20,096 bases of DNA, taken from positions 1-20,096 of IMG/VR virus record IMGVR_UViG_3300021964_005521, one strand, 5' to 3'. Below the pieces are notes generated by a model, which ran no database searches, had not been told where the DNA came from, and worked only from the letters and a program-made list of their open reading frames with translations. Source of the stretch: a virus. Positions 14,538 through 20,096 of the stretch are shown here, piece after piece (the stretch's first letter is position 1; each line of letters starts with the position of its first letter). A program made the translations under genes and the position numbers.

Positions 14538-14566
14538 AATATACAACATTATTTTTCGTTTGTCAA
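14538..14566 (-). promoter_or_regulatory. Sigma-70-type (early) promoter for the 14529-13619 gene group
   Basis: Minus strand: TTGACA (14566-14561), 17-base spacer, TATATT (14543-14538), preceded by a long A-rich tract. It shares AATGTTGTATATTA and most of its spacer with the promoter at 11169-11197. The ATG at 14529 is 8 bases after the -10 element. Confidence 0.85.
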
Positions 14567-14583
14567 GTTTTTTTTTATTTTTT

Positions 14584-14688
14584 TTATTTTGATGAAGTCG
14601 CCATCCAATAAATCAGACCAATTATCAATACAAATTCTACTAATGTAGTTAGTATTGGATAGGTTTGAAATATCGGTAATGGTTCCAC
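14584..14688 (-). CDS. Possible 34-aa single-pass membrane peptide, GTG start
   Basis: A short frame begins with GTG at 14688, sharing its G with the TAG stop of the upstream gene (TAGTG). It encodes 34 residues with one hydrophobic helix (ILTTLVEFVLIIGLIYWMAT at 13-32) and ends with TAA at 14584. A GAGAGAG run sits just upstream as a ribosome site. It fills an otherwise empty 150-base gap. The clean membrane helix and the coupled start favour a real gene, but its size and GTG start leave doubt. Confidence 0.45.
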   Translation of the reverse strand: MEPLPIFQTYPILTTLVEFVLIIGLIYWMATSSK

Positions 14689-14849
14689 TATCTCTCTCTA
14701 ACTTTATTTAAAAGTTTTTTAATTCTCATTTCTCTAAACCACACTTTATCTTCTGAATGTCCAGGATTTTGTTCCGTTCGATACAATCGTTTTTGTAATT
14801 GGTGTATCTTTGCAAATAATTTGTACTTGTATTCAAACTTCTTACTCAT
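14688..14849 (-). CDS. Small basic hypothetical protein (start at 14849)
   Basis: The frame is open from 14885, but the ATG at 14849 is the better start: AGGAG lies 6 bases before it, while the longer version has no good site. This gives 53 basic residues (MSKKFEYKYKLFAKIHQLQK to KLLNKVRER), probably a single long helix or helical hairpin. No motif is recognised. It follows the large membrane protein gene and precedes the possible 34-aa membrane peptide. Confidence 0.65.
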   Translation of the reverse strand: MSKKFEYKYKLFAKIHQLQKRLYRTEQNPGHSEDKVWFREMRIKKLLNKVRER

Positions 14850-14881
14850 TGTATTCTCCTGTTTCATAATTAAATATCCCA

Positions 14882-15853
14882 TCATAATAATCGTACACCA
14901 CCTCTTGCGGTTGGTTGCGGGTTAATTTCTTTTGGGTCATTTTCCTCTCTTGGTTCTACATCTTCATCATTGATTAAGTCTTGGTCGGTTGCACCATAAT
15001 GTAATCCGTCATTTCCGTTTTGACCAATGATATCCATTCGTTCATTATCTTCTTCAATCATTTCTTCTTCAAGTGAAAAATCCTCTTCATCTTCCATTTC
15101 CTGTAAAGCAGTGAATCCCATTGGTTCACTTATTACAACTGGCTCATCTTTCTTTCTGTCCATTAGTGCTTGATTATATGCTATGACTAACATAACTGCT
15201 AATGGGTCAAACACAAAGATAAGAATAAAGATAAAGAACTTTACTACGGTATCGATATCGGTTCCGAAAGTTCTTGCTAAGTAAATTGCTGGCCCAACAT
15301 CAACACCAGTCGATACTAATGCTATTTCTAAATCTGCTCTTGTCTTTTTGTAATCCAATATCTCTTCATTAACTCTAACGATTTGTGGATTATATTGTTC
15401 CCTTAAATTTCTTTTAGCAGTAATATAGTTGTCTGGAAGTTCTGATATAGCAACTTCTAATTCTTCTTTTAGAAAAACTTTGTCTTCTTCTAATTGTTCT
15501 ATTCGTTCTTCAACGGCAATAAGTTCTGTGGATTGTTTTTCAAATTCTAATGTTGCACCTTGATAAGCATTTGACAAATATCCAAAGATACCTGCTGATG
15601 TAATGAATATCAATACCAATGTTGCTATCGTCATATAAACTTTTTGGAAGTAATTAATCATATTCCAATAACGATATAAAAAAGAAGCCGTAACTAATTT
15701 ACCTAATTCTAATGCACTTGCCATTATCACTACCGATATAAAAGCACCACTAAAAAGTTTTGCTAATCCATAAACTGAGAATGCCGCAGCACTTCCTGCT
15801 ATCAACAACGCTGATAGTCCAATCCATATATAAAAATATTTTGAGTTTTCCAT
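14882..15853 (-). CDS. Four-helix membrane protein with central coiled coil
   Basis: The 323-aa protein has likely membrane helices at about residues 7-29, 35-57, 72-95 and 204-227. A long coiled coil (about 103-178, from EFEKQSTELIAVEERIEQLE) lies between helices 3 and 4, and a long acidic C-terminal tail spans 235-323 (EEMIEEDNERMDI). DUF4407-like phage and bacterial proteins share this order of helices around a coiled coil, but I cannot confirm family membership. It may sense or reshape the cell envelope during infection. GGGAG lies 9 bases before the ATG. Function unknown. Confidence 0.75.
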   Translation of the reverse strand: MENSKYFYIWIGLSALLIAGSAAAFSVYGLAKLFSGAFISVVIMASALELGKLVTASFLYRYWNMINYFQKVYMTIATLVLIFITSAGIFGYLSNAYQGATLEFEKQSTELIAVEERIEQLEEDKVFLKEELEVAISELPDNYITAKRNLREQYNPQIVRVNEEILDYKKTRADLEIALVSTGVDVGPAIYLARTFGTDIDTVVKFFIFILIFVFDPLAVMLVIAYNQALMDRKKDEPVVISEPMGFTALQEMEDEEDFSLEEEMIEEDNERMDIIGQNGNDGLHYGATDQDLINDEDVEPREENDPKEINPQPTARGGVRLL

Positions 15854-15908
15854 AATTCTTTTCTCCCACCTTTATAATAAGTATAATCCACGCACACTAA
15901 TCCGTCGA

Positions 15909-16034
15909 TTATTTCATTGGTCTTCCGATTCGTGCTATATCACGAAATCTCAATTGTGTATCTACTACTCTCGGGTCTACAACCCCGCCTAACTTGTAGT
16001 GCTGATACTCTATTTCATTTTGTGTTAGGGTCAT
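15909..16034 (-). CDS. Possible 41-aa hypothetical protein
   Basis: From ATG at 16034 the frame gives 41 residues (MTLTQNEIEYQHYKLGGVVD, then a basic tail ending in RIGRPMK) and stops at 15909. AGAGGAG lies immediately before the ATG, closer than is ideal. The ATG overlaps the TGA of a 23-codon frame upstream (ATGA). The composition looks protein-like, and the sequence is less AT-rich than usual. It may be a small gene or the surviving end of a larger decayed one. Confidence 0.4.
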   Translation of the reverse strand: MTLTQNEIEYQHYKLGGVVDPRVVDTQLRFRDIARIGRPMK

Positions 16035-16248
16035 CTCCTCTTGGCTTTACATTGACTCCAACTAAAGTTCCCATCGGAACTTATCATTGTCGGGTGATAC
16101 ATATGAAATCAAAAGCATCTACAACTACTTCATCATCCAATACTATCCGCAAGGACTTTTGTTTGGTCGCTCATCCAAACCTCTCACTCATATTCCGCAA
16201 AAATTAAACCCAAGAAGTTTTGGGAATGAAAACCCTACGATATCAATT
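16035..16248 (-). other. Poorly coding stretch, possible gene remnant or structured RNA
   Basis: No convincing gene covers these 214 bases. The minus strand holds several short open pieces in different frames: one starting MSDQTKVLADSIG; one reading IVLDDEVVVDAFDFICIT, which has a TGA shortly before it; and MYHPTMISSDGNFSWSQC at 16035-16103. They look like a broken coding region. A plus-strand frame across the same bases is open for 97 codons from a TTG but has no ribosome site. Base content is richer in G and C than nearby gaps. Confidence 0.4.
16209..16224 (-). terminator. Weak terminator-like hairpin after the 66-aa gene
   Basis: On the minus strand CCCAA and TTGGG form a 5-bp stem with a 6-base loop, followed by TTTAATTTTT. 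It lies 25 bases after the stop of the gene ending at 16249, which fits a weak intrinsic terminator. Confidence 0.4.
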
Positions 16249-16449
16249 TTAGTTTTTCGTTTTTTTGTCTGTTAAATCTTTTTGTATTAATTTTGAACAA
16301 ATATAATATTCGTTATTACCACTAACAATTGTATCTGCCAGTCTCCACATTGACTTAAGTTTATCTGGACTAAACTTAGAGTTCATCGGAACTACTTCTA
16401 TAACACGATATCTATCATCATTGATAGAAATAAATTTATTGTTCGTCAT
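16249..16449 (-). CDS. Small hypothetical protein
   Basis: The 66-aa protein (MTNNKFISINDDRYRVIEVV onward) is mixed alpha/beta with a basic C-terminal tail (LTDKKTKN). No motif is seen. It overlaps the end of the J-domain gene by 14 bases, so it is probably translated from the same message. A weak hairpin follows. Function unknown. Confidence 0.65.
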   Translation of the reverse strand: MTNNKFISINDDRYRVIEVVPMNSKFSPDKLKSMWRLADTIVSGNNEYYICSKLIQKDLTDKKTKN

Positions 16450-16987
16450 TTAATTCTGTTGGTGGTTTAAGTGTTTCTAAAATATATAATCTTAATGATT
16501 CTCTTTCTTGTGGTTTTGAATGTGCCCAAGTCCACGCTGTAGTAGTTTTCATACTGGTGATATTTTGTATAACTGCTGTACATTGTTTAGTCATCTCATT
16601 AATTAATTCATTTGATAACTCTATGTCAATTTCTAATTCATCTGCCATTTCTAATAAAGCACCAAAGTCTTTGTTCTTATTTGCATTTGCAGCAATCTTA
16701 AACATTTCTTCATCTCCACCTTTTTTATCTGGATGGACTTTGTTCGCTACCTTACGATATACTTTTTTCATTGTATCTTCTGATACATCTGTTTGTATTT
16801 CTTCGTATGGGTCTTTTGTATCTTGAGCTTGTTTGACCGATTCGTCGGGTTCTATTTCTTTTGAGAAATCTACACGAAATCTCTCCATAGAATTTTTATA
16901 GATTATCTTAGTCTCCATTAACTCTAATTGTAGATAACGAAGTTTCTGTCGAATTTTCTTTTGTCGTAACTTTATTAAATCATTCAT
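16436..16987 (-). CDS. J-domain (DnaJ-like) protein
   Basis: The 183-aa protein has the core of a J domain at residues 72-110: TMKKVYRKVANKVHPDKKGG, with the invariant HPD at 85-87, then a helix with DEEMFKIAANANKNKD. Helices before it (1-45) are coiled-coil-like, and the C-terminus (130-183) is helical and unrecognised. J domains stimulate the ATPase of Hsp70 (DnaK), so the protein could steer host DnaK to phage clients. It lies next to the Hsp20 gene. No Shine-Dalgarno site is seen; TGCTATAAA just before the ATG looks like an extended -10 element, so a leaderless message is possible here too. Confidence 0.8.
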   Translation of the reverse strand: MNDLIKLRQKKIRQKLRYLQLELMETKIIYKNSMERFRVDFSKEIEPDESVKQAQDTKDPYEEIQTDVSEDTMKKVYRKVANKVHPDKKGGDEEMFKIAANANKNKDFGALLEMADELEIDIELSNELINEMTKQCTAVIQNITSMKTTTAWTWAHSKPQERESLRLYILETLKPPTELNDEQ

Positions 16988-17067
16988 AATTTATAGCAAG
17001 GGGCACCAAGTTTCCCACTTAGTTTTTAAAAACCCCTCAACTATAAATAGAGATAACCTATCTTATA

Positions 17068-17544
17068 TTAAGAGATTTTTACTTTGTTTGTCTTTGGTGT
17101 TTCTGGTTCTACCTTTGGTATTTCAATTGATAGAACACCGTCCTCAAACTTAGCTTTGATTTTACTTCCGTCAAGTGATTCACCCAACTCAAATTGTCTT
17201 TTGAAAGATGATTGTTTAAGTTCTCTACGAACTACTTTAGCATCTTTGACATCAAACAACTTATGTTTATCACCGCTAATTGTGAGTATCCCATCAGTAA
17301 CTTCTACTGATAAGTCTTTTTTTGACAATCCTGGAATCTCAGCAATAACACCTATTTTAGTGTCCCATTCATAAACATTTACTTTTGGGTATGCTGTTCC
17401 TTGGTATGGTTTGACTCCAATTTGTTTCTCAATTTCTGGAAATTGTGATGAAATTATTTGGTCAAACATTCTGTCAAATGGTGTTAGAAATGTGTCCCTA
17501 TCGATTGCAGGGGCTTTACGATTTGTGTATATTACTTTAGTCAT
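17068..17544 (-). CDS. hsp20: Small heat-shock protein Hsp20
   Basis: The 158-aa protein is a complete small heat-shock protein. The alpha-crystallin domain spans about 53-146: YPKVNVYEW, then IGVIAEIPGLSKKDLSVEV, LTISGDKH, and the hallmark AKFEDGVLSIEIPK at 131-144. A variable N-terminal arm precedes it, and a short proline/lysine tail follows without a clear I-x-I motif (KVKIS ends it). Such proteins hold unfolding proteins as ATP-free chaperones. Hsp20 genes are frequent in marine T4-like phages. AGGAG lies 9 bases before the ATG. A hairpin at 17585-17607 lies in the upstream leader. It is beside the J-domain gene. Confidence 0.93.
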   Translation of the reverse strand: MTKVIYTNRKAPAIDRDTFLTPFDRMFDQIISSQFPEIEKQIGVKPYQGTAYPKVNVYEWDTKIGVIAEIPGLSKKDLSVEVTDGILTISGDKHKLFDVKDAKVVRRELKQSSFKRQFELGESLDGSKIKAKFEDGVLSIEIPKVEPETPKTNKVKIS

Positions 17545-17584
17545 TGTTTTTCTCCTATTTTGTTAACTATTAGTCTAACTAAAC

Positions 17585-17607
17585 GACAACCTCTTTTGAG
17601 CGTTGTC
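17585..17607 (-). other. Stem-loop between the 55-aa gene and hsp20
   Basis: GACAAC and GTTGTC pair, then CTC and GAG pair around a four-base loop, with one bulged base at 17601: nine base pairs in all. On the minus strand the loop is AAAA. It lies 35 bases after the 55-aa gene and 41 bases before the hsp20 ATG. It may be a weak terminator or a leader structure; no long U-run follows. Confidence 0.45.
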
Positions 17608-17641
17608 TATATATAAATATAAAGTAAGAATAGAAAAATGT

Positions 17642-17809
17642 CTAAATTTTTACAATATATTTATGTGGAACAAACCACACTCGACCCATTGAATCTCTCA
17701 ATCTCTTATGGCCTTCGAGTGTGTTGTTGTTGTCCTCTTTTAATACCTCACCGGTATAAAGCGTTCCTTCAGTAGATGAGTAGTTTTCTATCATCTTGTA
17801 TTTGTTCAT
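17642..17809 (-). CDS. Small 55-aa hypothetical protein
   Basis: Reading from ATG at 17809 gives 55 residues (MNKYKMIENYSSTEGTLYTG, ending GRVWFVPHKYIVKI) and TAG at 17642. AGGAG lies 6 bases before the ATG and overlaps the thioredoxin stop codon, so translation is coupled. The middle, TLYTGEVLKEDNNNTLEGHK, looks like a small beta-rich fold. No family is recognised. It fills what would otherwise be a 270-base gap between thioredoxin and hsp20. Confidence 0.7.
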   Translation of the reverse strand: MNKYKMIENYSSTEGTLYTGEVLKEDNNNTLEGHKRLRDSMGRVWFVPHKYIVKI

Positions 17810-17817
17810 AACTACTC

Positions 17818-18096
17818 CTACTTCTTATAGTAAACGTCTATTTTTCTTTTTAGCAAATCTCCGTCACGATATCCAACAAGCCTTTCTACGAGAACTCCAT
17901 TCTCATAAATAGCTGTTGTTGGAACTCCACGAACTTCTGCACTTTCTGCAAGTGTTGGGTTTTCTTCTATGTCAACCATTTCAATCGGGTATCCCTCTTT
18001 AACCAATTTATCTACACCTGGTTTCATTTGTTGACAAGGACTACACCAACTTGCATTGAAAAATATAACTTCAACTGAACTATTTGTTTTTGCCAT
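17818..18096 (-). CDS. Thioredoxin-like protein
   Basis: The 92-aa protein is a short thioredoxin fold. The active site is WCSPC at residues 17-21, and the cis-proline is P59 in RGVPTTAIY. The usual VDIEENPTLAESAEVRGVP segment and closing GYRDGDLLKRKI helix are present. It is shorter than E. coli thioredoxin (108 aa) because the first strand and helix are trimmed. No signal peptide is seen, so it acts in the cytoplasm. Possible partners are a phage or host ribonucleotide reductase, or a DNA polymerase. GGAGG lies just before the ATG, and the start shares a base with the preceding stop (TAATG). Confidence 0.92.
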   Translation of the reverse strand: MAKTNSSVEVIFFNASWCSPCQQMKPGVDKLVKEGYPIEMVDIEENPTLAESAEVRGVPTTAIYENGVLVERLVGYRDGDLLKRKIDVYYKK

Positions 18097-18257
18097 TACT
18101 TACCTCCCAGTTCAAATCCGATATTCAATATCATAAATCTGAATCTACTTTGGTTTGTATTGTAATTAAGTTGTAATAAAGTCAATCTACCTAAACGGAT
18201 TTCTATATTCCATTTTTCTGATTTACGACTTTTCCAACTATTAATATAATTAGTCAT
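18096..18257 (-). CDS. Small 53-aa hypothetical protein
   Basis: From ATG at 18257 the frame encodes 53 residues (MTNYINSWKSRKSEKWNIEI, ending MILNIGFELGGK) and TAA at 18096. It overlaps the upstream gene by 8 bases (ATGACTAA) and the thioredoxin start by one. The alternating hydrophobic/polar pattern suggests beta-strands. No family is recognised. Coupling on both sides and full use of the gap support it as real. Confidence 0.65.
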   Translation of the reverse strand: MTNYINSWKSRKSEKWNIEIRLGRLTLLQLNYNTNQSRFRFMILNIGFELGGK

Positions 18258-18462
18258 TTTCAATTACTCCTACTATCTTTGATTCCTTAGCCAACTTCAC
18301 CTCAAATTCAAATGGTGAGTCTTTTAAGAATTCATTTACTTTTGTTTCTGCTATAGATACGGAAACACACTCAACTAAAAAAGTTTTACGAGATTTCTTT
18401 TCTCTGAATCCATTCTTAGTTGGTATCTCTTCCGTAAATACTACTTGTACTTCATAATACAT
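18250..18462 (-). CDS. Small protein resembling DUF4494
   Basis: The 70-aa protein (MYYEVQVVFTEEIPTKNGFR, then KTFLVECVSVSIAETKVNEF and a closing strand) has the strand-strand-helix-strand order and spacing of DUF4494 proteins, known from phages and Bacteroidetes. The match is by eye. Function is unknown for that family. AGGTTATA precedes the ATG, giving a ribosome site at close spacing. It overlaps the 53-aa gene. Confidence 0.65.
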   Translation of the reverse strand: MYYEVQVVFTEEIPTKNGFREKKSRKTFLVECVSVSIAETKVNEFLKDSPFEFEVKLAKESKIVGVIEND

Positions 18463-18484
18463 TATAACCTGCTTTCTTATTTAA

Positions 18485-18931
18485 TTAACTTCCAAAGACT
18501 TTTTTAGTTCCGCCGTCATAAGCATAAGCGTGACCTTCTTCCATTAGAATATCATTTACTGATACCCACCCGTCAGAACTTAAGTCTATTTTACTTTCTG
18601 GATTTTTTATACATTCTTGTATATGGTCACCAACGAAATCTGGTGAAACAAATATCTCACCTAATACTCTTCCGTATTTACCAGTTCCAAAGCTTCTCAA
18701 TTTGAAAATACCTTGTTCAAGTAATTCATTGTTTCTTGCTTTTGCAACTAAACCTTTTGCCTTTTCTTCTAAATCTCTTGTTCTTGATTCCCAAGTATCT
18801 AATCCCATATATCTTACTCTTGATTTGATTCTGATTTTAAATCCTAAATCAATCCAACAATCAATTGTATCTCCGTCTACTACTTTTATCAGTTCGCATT
18901 CATACTCCCTGAAATCCAGTTTCTTTGACAT
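18485..18931 (-). CDS. Staphylococcal-type (thermonuclease-like) nuclease
   Basis: The 148-aa protein is a full SNase domain. VVDGDTIDCWIDLGF (17-31) holds calcium-binding D21. R40 and E48, eight residues apart in RYMGLDTWE, match catalytic R35 and E43 of the staphylococcal enzyme. R88 in GKYGRVLGEIF matches R87. D45 is the second metal ligand. There is no signal peptide, so it acts inside the cell, for example in breaking down host DNA or trimming RNA. All catalytic residues are present, so activity is expected. It starts 12 bases after the preceding gene, with GGAG in between. Confidence 0.92.
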   Translation of the reverse strand: MSKKLDFREYECELIKVVDGDTIDCWIDLGFKIRIKSRVRYMGLDTWESRTRDLEEKAKGLVAKARNNELLEQGIFKLRSFGTGKYGRVLGEIFVSPDFVGDHIQECIKNPESKIDLSSDGWVSVNDILMEEGHAYAYDGGTKKVFGS

Positions 18932-18943
18932 TGCATTTCTCCA

Positions 18944-19240
18944 TTAAAATGCACGAACTCCCAAATCTATACATAGATACTTTAGGTTTTTTAAATGAGA
19001 AGTCGGTTTACCCGTATCTAATGCTTCTTGAATTTTTTGAACTTCGGCATTTGTTATTCTACTTACATAGACCTCTCCATTATAAGTATAAGTATTGGAT
19101 TGTTTTGATACCATTTGGTTCAATGTAAACATTAGTTCTTTCATCATTAGATATCCTGGATATGTTCCTTGAATATAATCACAACTACTTGACAACAAAA
19201 TATAGTTTTCATATTCTGTTCTTTTGTGGTTTCCTATCAT
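18944..19240 (-). CDS. Hypothetical protein
   Basis: The 98-aa protein (MIGNHKRTEYENYILLSSSC onward) is mixed alpha/beta with a tyrosine-rich start and a helix at 63-77 (AEVQKIQEALDTGK). It has no motif, signal or membrane segment. It overlaps the zinc-binding protein's stop by 4 bases (ATGA) and is followed by the nuclease gene. Function unknown. Confidence 0.7.
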   Translation of the reverse strand: MIGNHKRTEYENYILLSSSCDYIQGTYPGYLMMKELMFTLNQMVSKQSNTYTYNGEVYVSRITNAEVQKIQEALDTGKPTSHLKNLKYLCIDLGVRAF

Positions 19241-19734
19241 TTTTTACCTCTCTTTGCTTTCGCTGTCATATCGACTTTTGAGTTTTCATTTGATTCTGAT
19301 TTAGATAAGTCAAAGTTCTGAAAATCTTTATCAATCTTCTTCATAATCTTATCAGACTTTTTTTGTAGTTCTTCTTGTTTAAGTTCACACCCTAAATGAT
19401 TTGTTCCATTACCTAAGTAATCGTAATCTACTTCGTGTGTATGTTCATTACAAATATCACAAGTCCAAAATTCAAGATACTTTTTCTTTTGTTCTTCCTC
19501 AGACCAATTAAGTAAATGCTCTCTTTCACCTTTTGACATTTCATTCATAATAAAATTGTAATTTCTATTTTGTTCGTCAATGTTTACTTCTTTAACATTA
19601 GTGAATTGAGTTGCTCTATCTATATTAGCTGCTATCTCAATTGACAATGTTGCTATTCTATTTTTGTCAAGTGTTCTGCCTTTGTGTCTATTCAACACTC
19701 CACCAACTACACCTTGCACGAAATGTTCGTCCAT
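19237..19734 (-). CDS. Hypothetical protein with possible zinc site (start at 19734)
   Basis: The frame is open from a GTG at 19809, but that reading would run through the hairpin after the CobS-like gene and has no ribosome site. The ATG at 19734 has AGGAG 7 bases before it, so I place the start there, giving 165 residues. Residues 92-116 hold C92, C95, H98, H100, H113 and C116, a likely zinc-binding cluster (CDICNEHTHE to NHLGC). The C-terminus is a lysine-rich tail. No family is recognised. Confidence 0.7.
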   Translation of the reverse strand: MDEHFVQGVVGGVLNRHKGRTLDKNRIATLSIEIAANIDRATQFTNVKEVNIDEQNRNYNFIMNEMSKGEREHLLNWSEEEQKKKYLEFWTCDICNEHTHEVDYDYLGNGTNHLGCELKQEELQKKSDKIMKKIDKDFQNFDLSKSESNENSKVDMTAKAKRGKK

Positions 19735-19767
19735 AGTCGTTTCTCCTAATTCCTTTGTTAATTTATA

Positions 19768-19802
19768 GTGGTGGGGCGAAAGGAAATTAAACTCCCCACC
19801 AC
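19768..19802 (-). terminator. Strong GC-rich hairpin after the CobS-like gene
   Basis: GTGGTGGGG (19768-19776) and CCCCACCAC (19794-19802) pair perfectly over 9 bp with a 17-base loop. It lies 16 bases after the CobS-like stop. On the minus strand it is followed by TATAAATT rather than a pure U-run, so it may terminate partly or protect a processed 3' end. Confidence 0.6.
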
Positions 19803-19804
19803 CT

Positions 19805-19819
19805 GACACTATTAGTGTC
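19805..19819 (-). other. Second hairpin touching the CobS-like stop codon
   Basis: GACACT (19805-19810) and AGTGTC (19814-19819) pair over 6 bp with a 3-base loop. The stem reaches the last base of the stop codon. With the hairpin at 19768-19802 it makes a tandem pair. Confidence 0.5.
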
Positions 19820-20096
19820 TAATAATCTGAATCATACTCGTCATCTAATTCGTCCTCGTTGAACAAGTCATCATTAGAGCCGTCATTGATAAACTTCTGA
19901 ACCAATTGTTTTACAAAGGTTCTTTCACTATCAACACCGCCGTCATTTGAGAACTGCGGATAAACACTAACTTGAGCTGCTTCATCTAAACCGAATCCGT
20001 CAAACATCAGACCAGCCATTTCTACGGAACTTCTTGTAGAGATAGCAGTGTCGATTTTACCAGTTTCAGAATTAGACTCAACTCTCGTTGTGTTGG
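19819..20096 (-). CDS. cobS: CobS/MoxR-like AAA+ ATPase, C-terminal part, cut by window edge
   Basis: The frame is open from the right edge to a stop at 19819, giving the last 91 residues. ISTRSSVEMAGLMFDGFGL and the EAAQVSVYPQFSNDGG, SERTFVKQLVQKF stretches match the C-terminal lid of CobS/MoxR-type AAA+ ATPases found in most marine T4-like phages. The STR arginine would be the sensor-2 residue. The tail is very acidic (NEDELDDEYDSDY). An internal ATG at 20019 is not the start, since the frame continues upstream. In marine phages the role is unsettled, with cobaltochelatase-like or protein-remodelling activity proposed. Two hairpins follow. Confidence 0.65.
   Translation of the reverse strand, partial: NTTRVESNSETGKIDTAISTRSSVEMAGLMFDGFGLDEAAQVSVYPQFSNDGGVDSERTFVKQLVQKFINDGSNDDLFNEDELDDEYDSDY

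Noticed and set aside
14688-14885. 65-aa version of the small basic protein
   Set aside because: The ATG at 14849 has a strong ribosome site; the longer start has none.
16035-16103. Frame starting MYHPTMISSDG as a 3D-domain fragment
   Set aside because: It shares only a few residues with VTMYHP of the protein at 11207-11740; too short to claim homology.
15917-16207. Plus-strand frame of 96 codons
   Set aside because: It starts with TTG, has no ribosome site and points against the neighbouring genes; kept only as a note on the low-coding stretch.
15854-16248. Possible tRNA in the low-coding stretch
   Set aside because: GGGTTGTAGACCC looks like a T-arm but lacks the TTCRA loop, and no acceptor stem or anticodon arm fits around it.
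17042-17619. Exact TATAAATA boxes on the plus strand at 17042-17049 and 17612-17619, flanking hsp20
   Set aside because: No plus-strand gene lies downstream, and in DNA this AT-rich about half a dozen exact copies are expected by chance over both strands of 20 kb.
19237-19809. Longer 190-aa version of the zinc-cluster protein from a GTG
   Set aside because: The extra codons read through the hairpin stem, and the ATG at 19734 has a good AGGAG site.
1-20096. CRISPR arrays, insertion sequences, integrase or attachment sites
   Set aside because: No regularly spaced repeats, transposase-like or integrase-like frames, or terminal inverted repeats were seen; promoter similarity explains the main repeated sequence.

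Overview
The window looks like part of the genome of a strictly lytic, T4-superfamily myovirus, most like the marine relatives of T4 (cyanophage and pelagiphage types). The evidence is T4-type baseplate genes (6-like, 25-like, 5-like), a gene-55-like late sigma factor, a CobS/MoxR-like AAA+ C-terminus, and accessory genes common in marine myoviruses (Hsp20, UvsE, thioredoxin, a RimK-like ligase). The DNA is AT-rich and coding is very tight, with many ATGA/TAATG overlaps and clear AGGAG-type ribosome sites. No tRNA, rRNA, CRISPR, integrase or insertion sequence was seen. The host cannot be read from the sequence. Sigma-70-type promoters and strong Shine-Dalgarno sites fit a proteobacterial host better than a Bacteroidetes one.

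All genes but one are on the minus strand, so transcription runs from right to left. Bases 1-4009 hold a structural block: baseplate wedge 6-like (cut by the left edge), wedge 25-like, a 161-aa unknown, hub 5-like and a 129-aa unknown, with a T4-late-type TATAAATA box upstream. Bases 4108-4409 form a self-contained plus-strand unit: leader hairpin, tiny hydrophobic protein, strong hairpin terminator. Bases 4423-9761 hold an expression and modification block: an HNH nuclease fused to sigma-70 region 4, the gene-55-like late sigma factor, a small membrane protein, a YhaM-like HD phosphohydrolase, a glycosyltransferase with a C-terminal winged helix, and a GIY-YIG/ParB fusion.

Bases 9836-13587 hold a DruA-like (DUF4338) protein coupled to a 50-aa membrane protein, an anchored 3D-domain protein, a RimK-like ATP-grasp ligase and the UV endonuclease UvsE. 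Bases 13619-15853 hold small basic or acidic proteins, a zinc-binding protein, a possible 34-aa membrane peptide and a four-helix membrane/coiled-coil protein. Bases 15854-16248 are poorly coding. Bases 16249-18931 hold a stress and nuclease group: a J-domain protein, Hsp20, thioredoxin, small unknowns and a staphylococcal-type nuclease. Bases 18944-20096 hold two unknowns, a pair of hairpins and the C-terminus of a CobS-like ATPase (cut by the right edge).

Five minus-strand gene groups start with the same promoter design: an A-rich tract, CTTGAC(A/T), 17 bases, and in four of five TATATT. In three of these the predicted transcription start falls on or next to the start codon. The most notable protein is the HNH-sigma4 fusion next to a late sigma factor that shows only region 2. 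Five to six small genes below usual ORF cut-offs are described here. All function calls come from reading motifs by eye; no database search was run.
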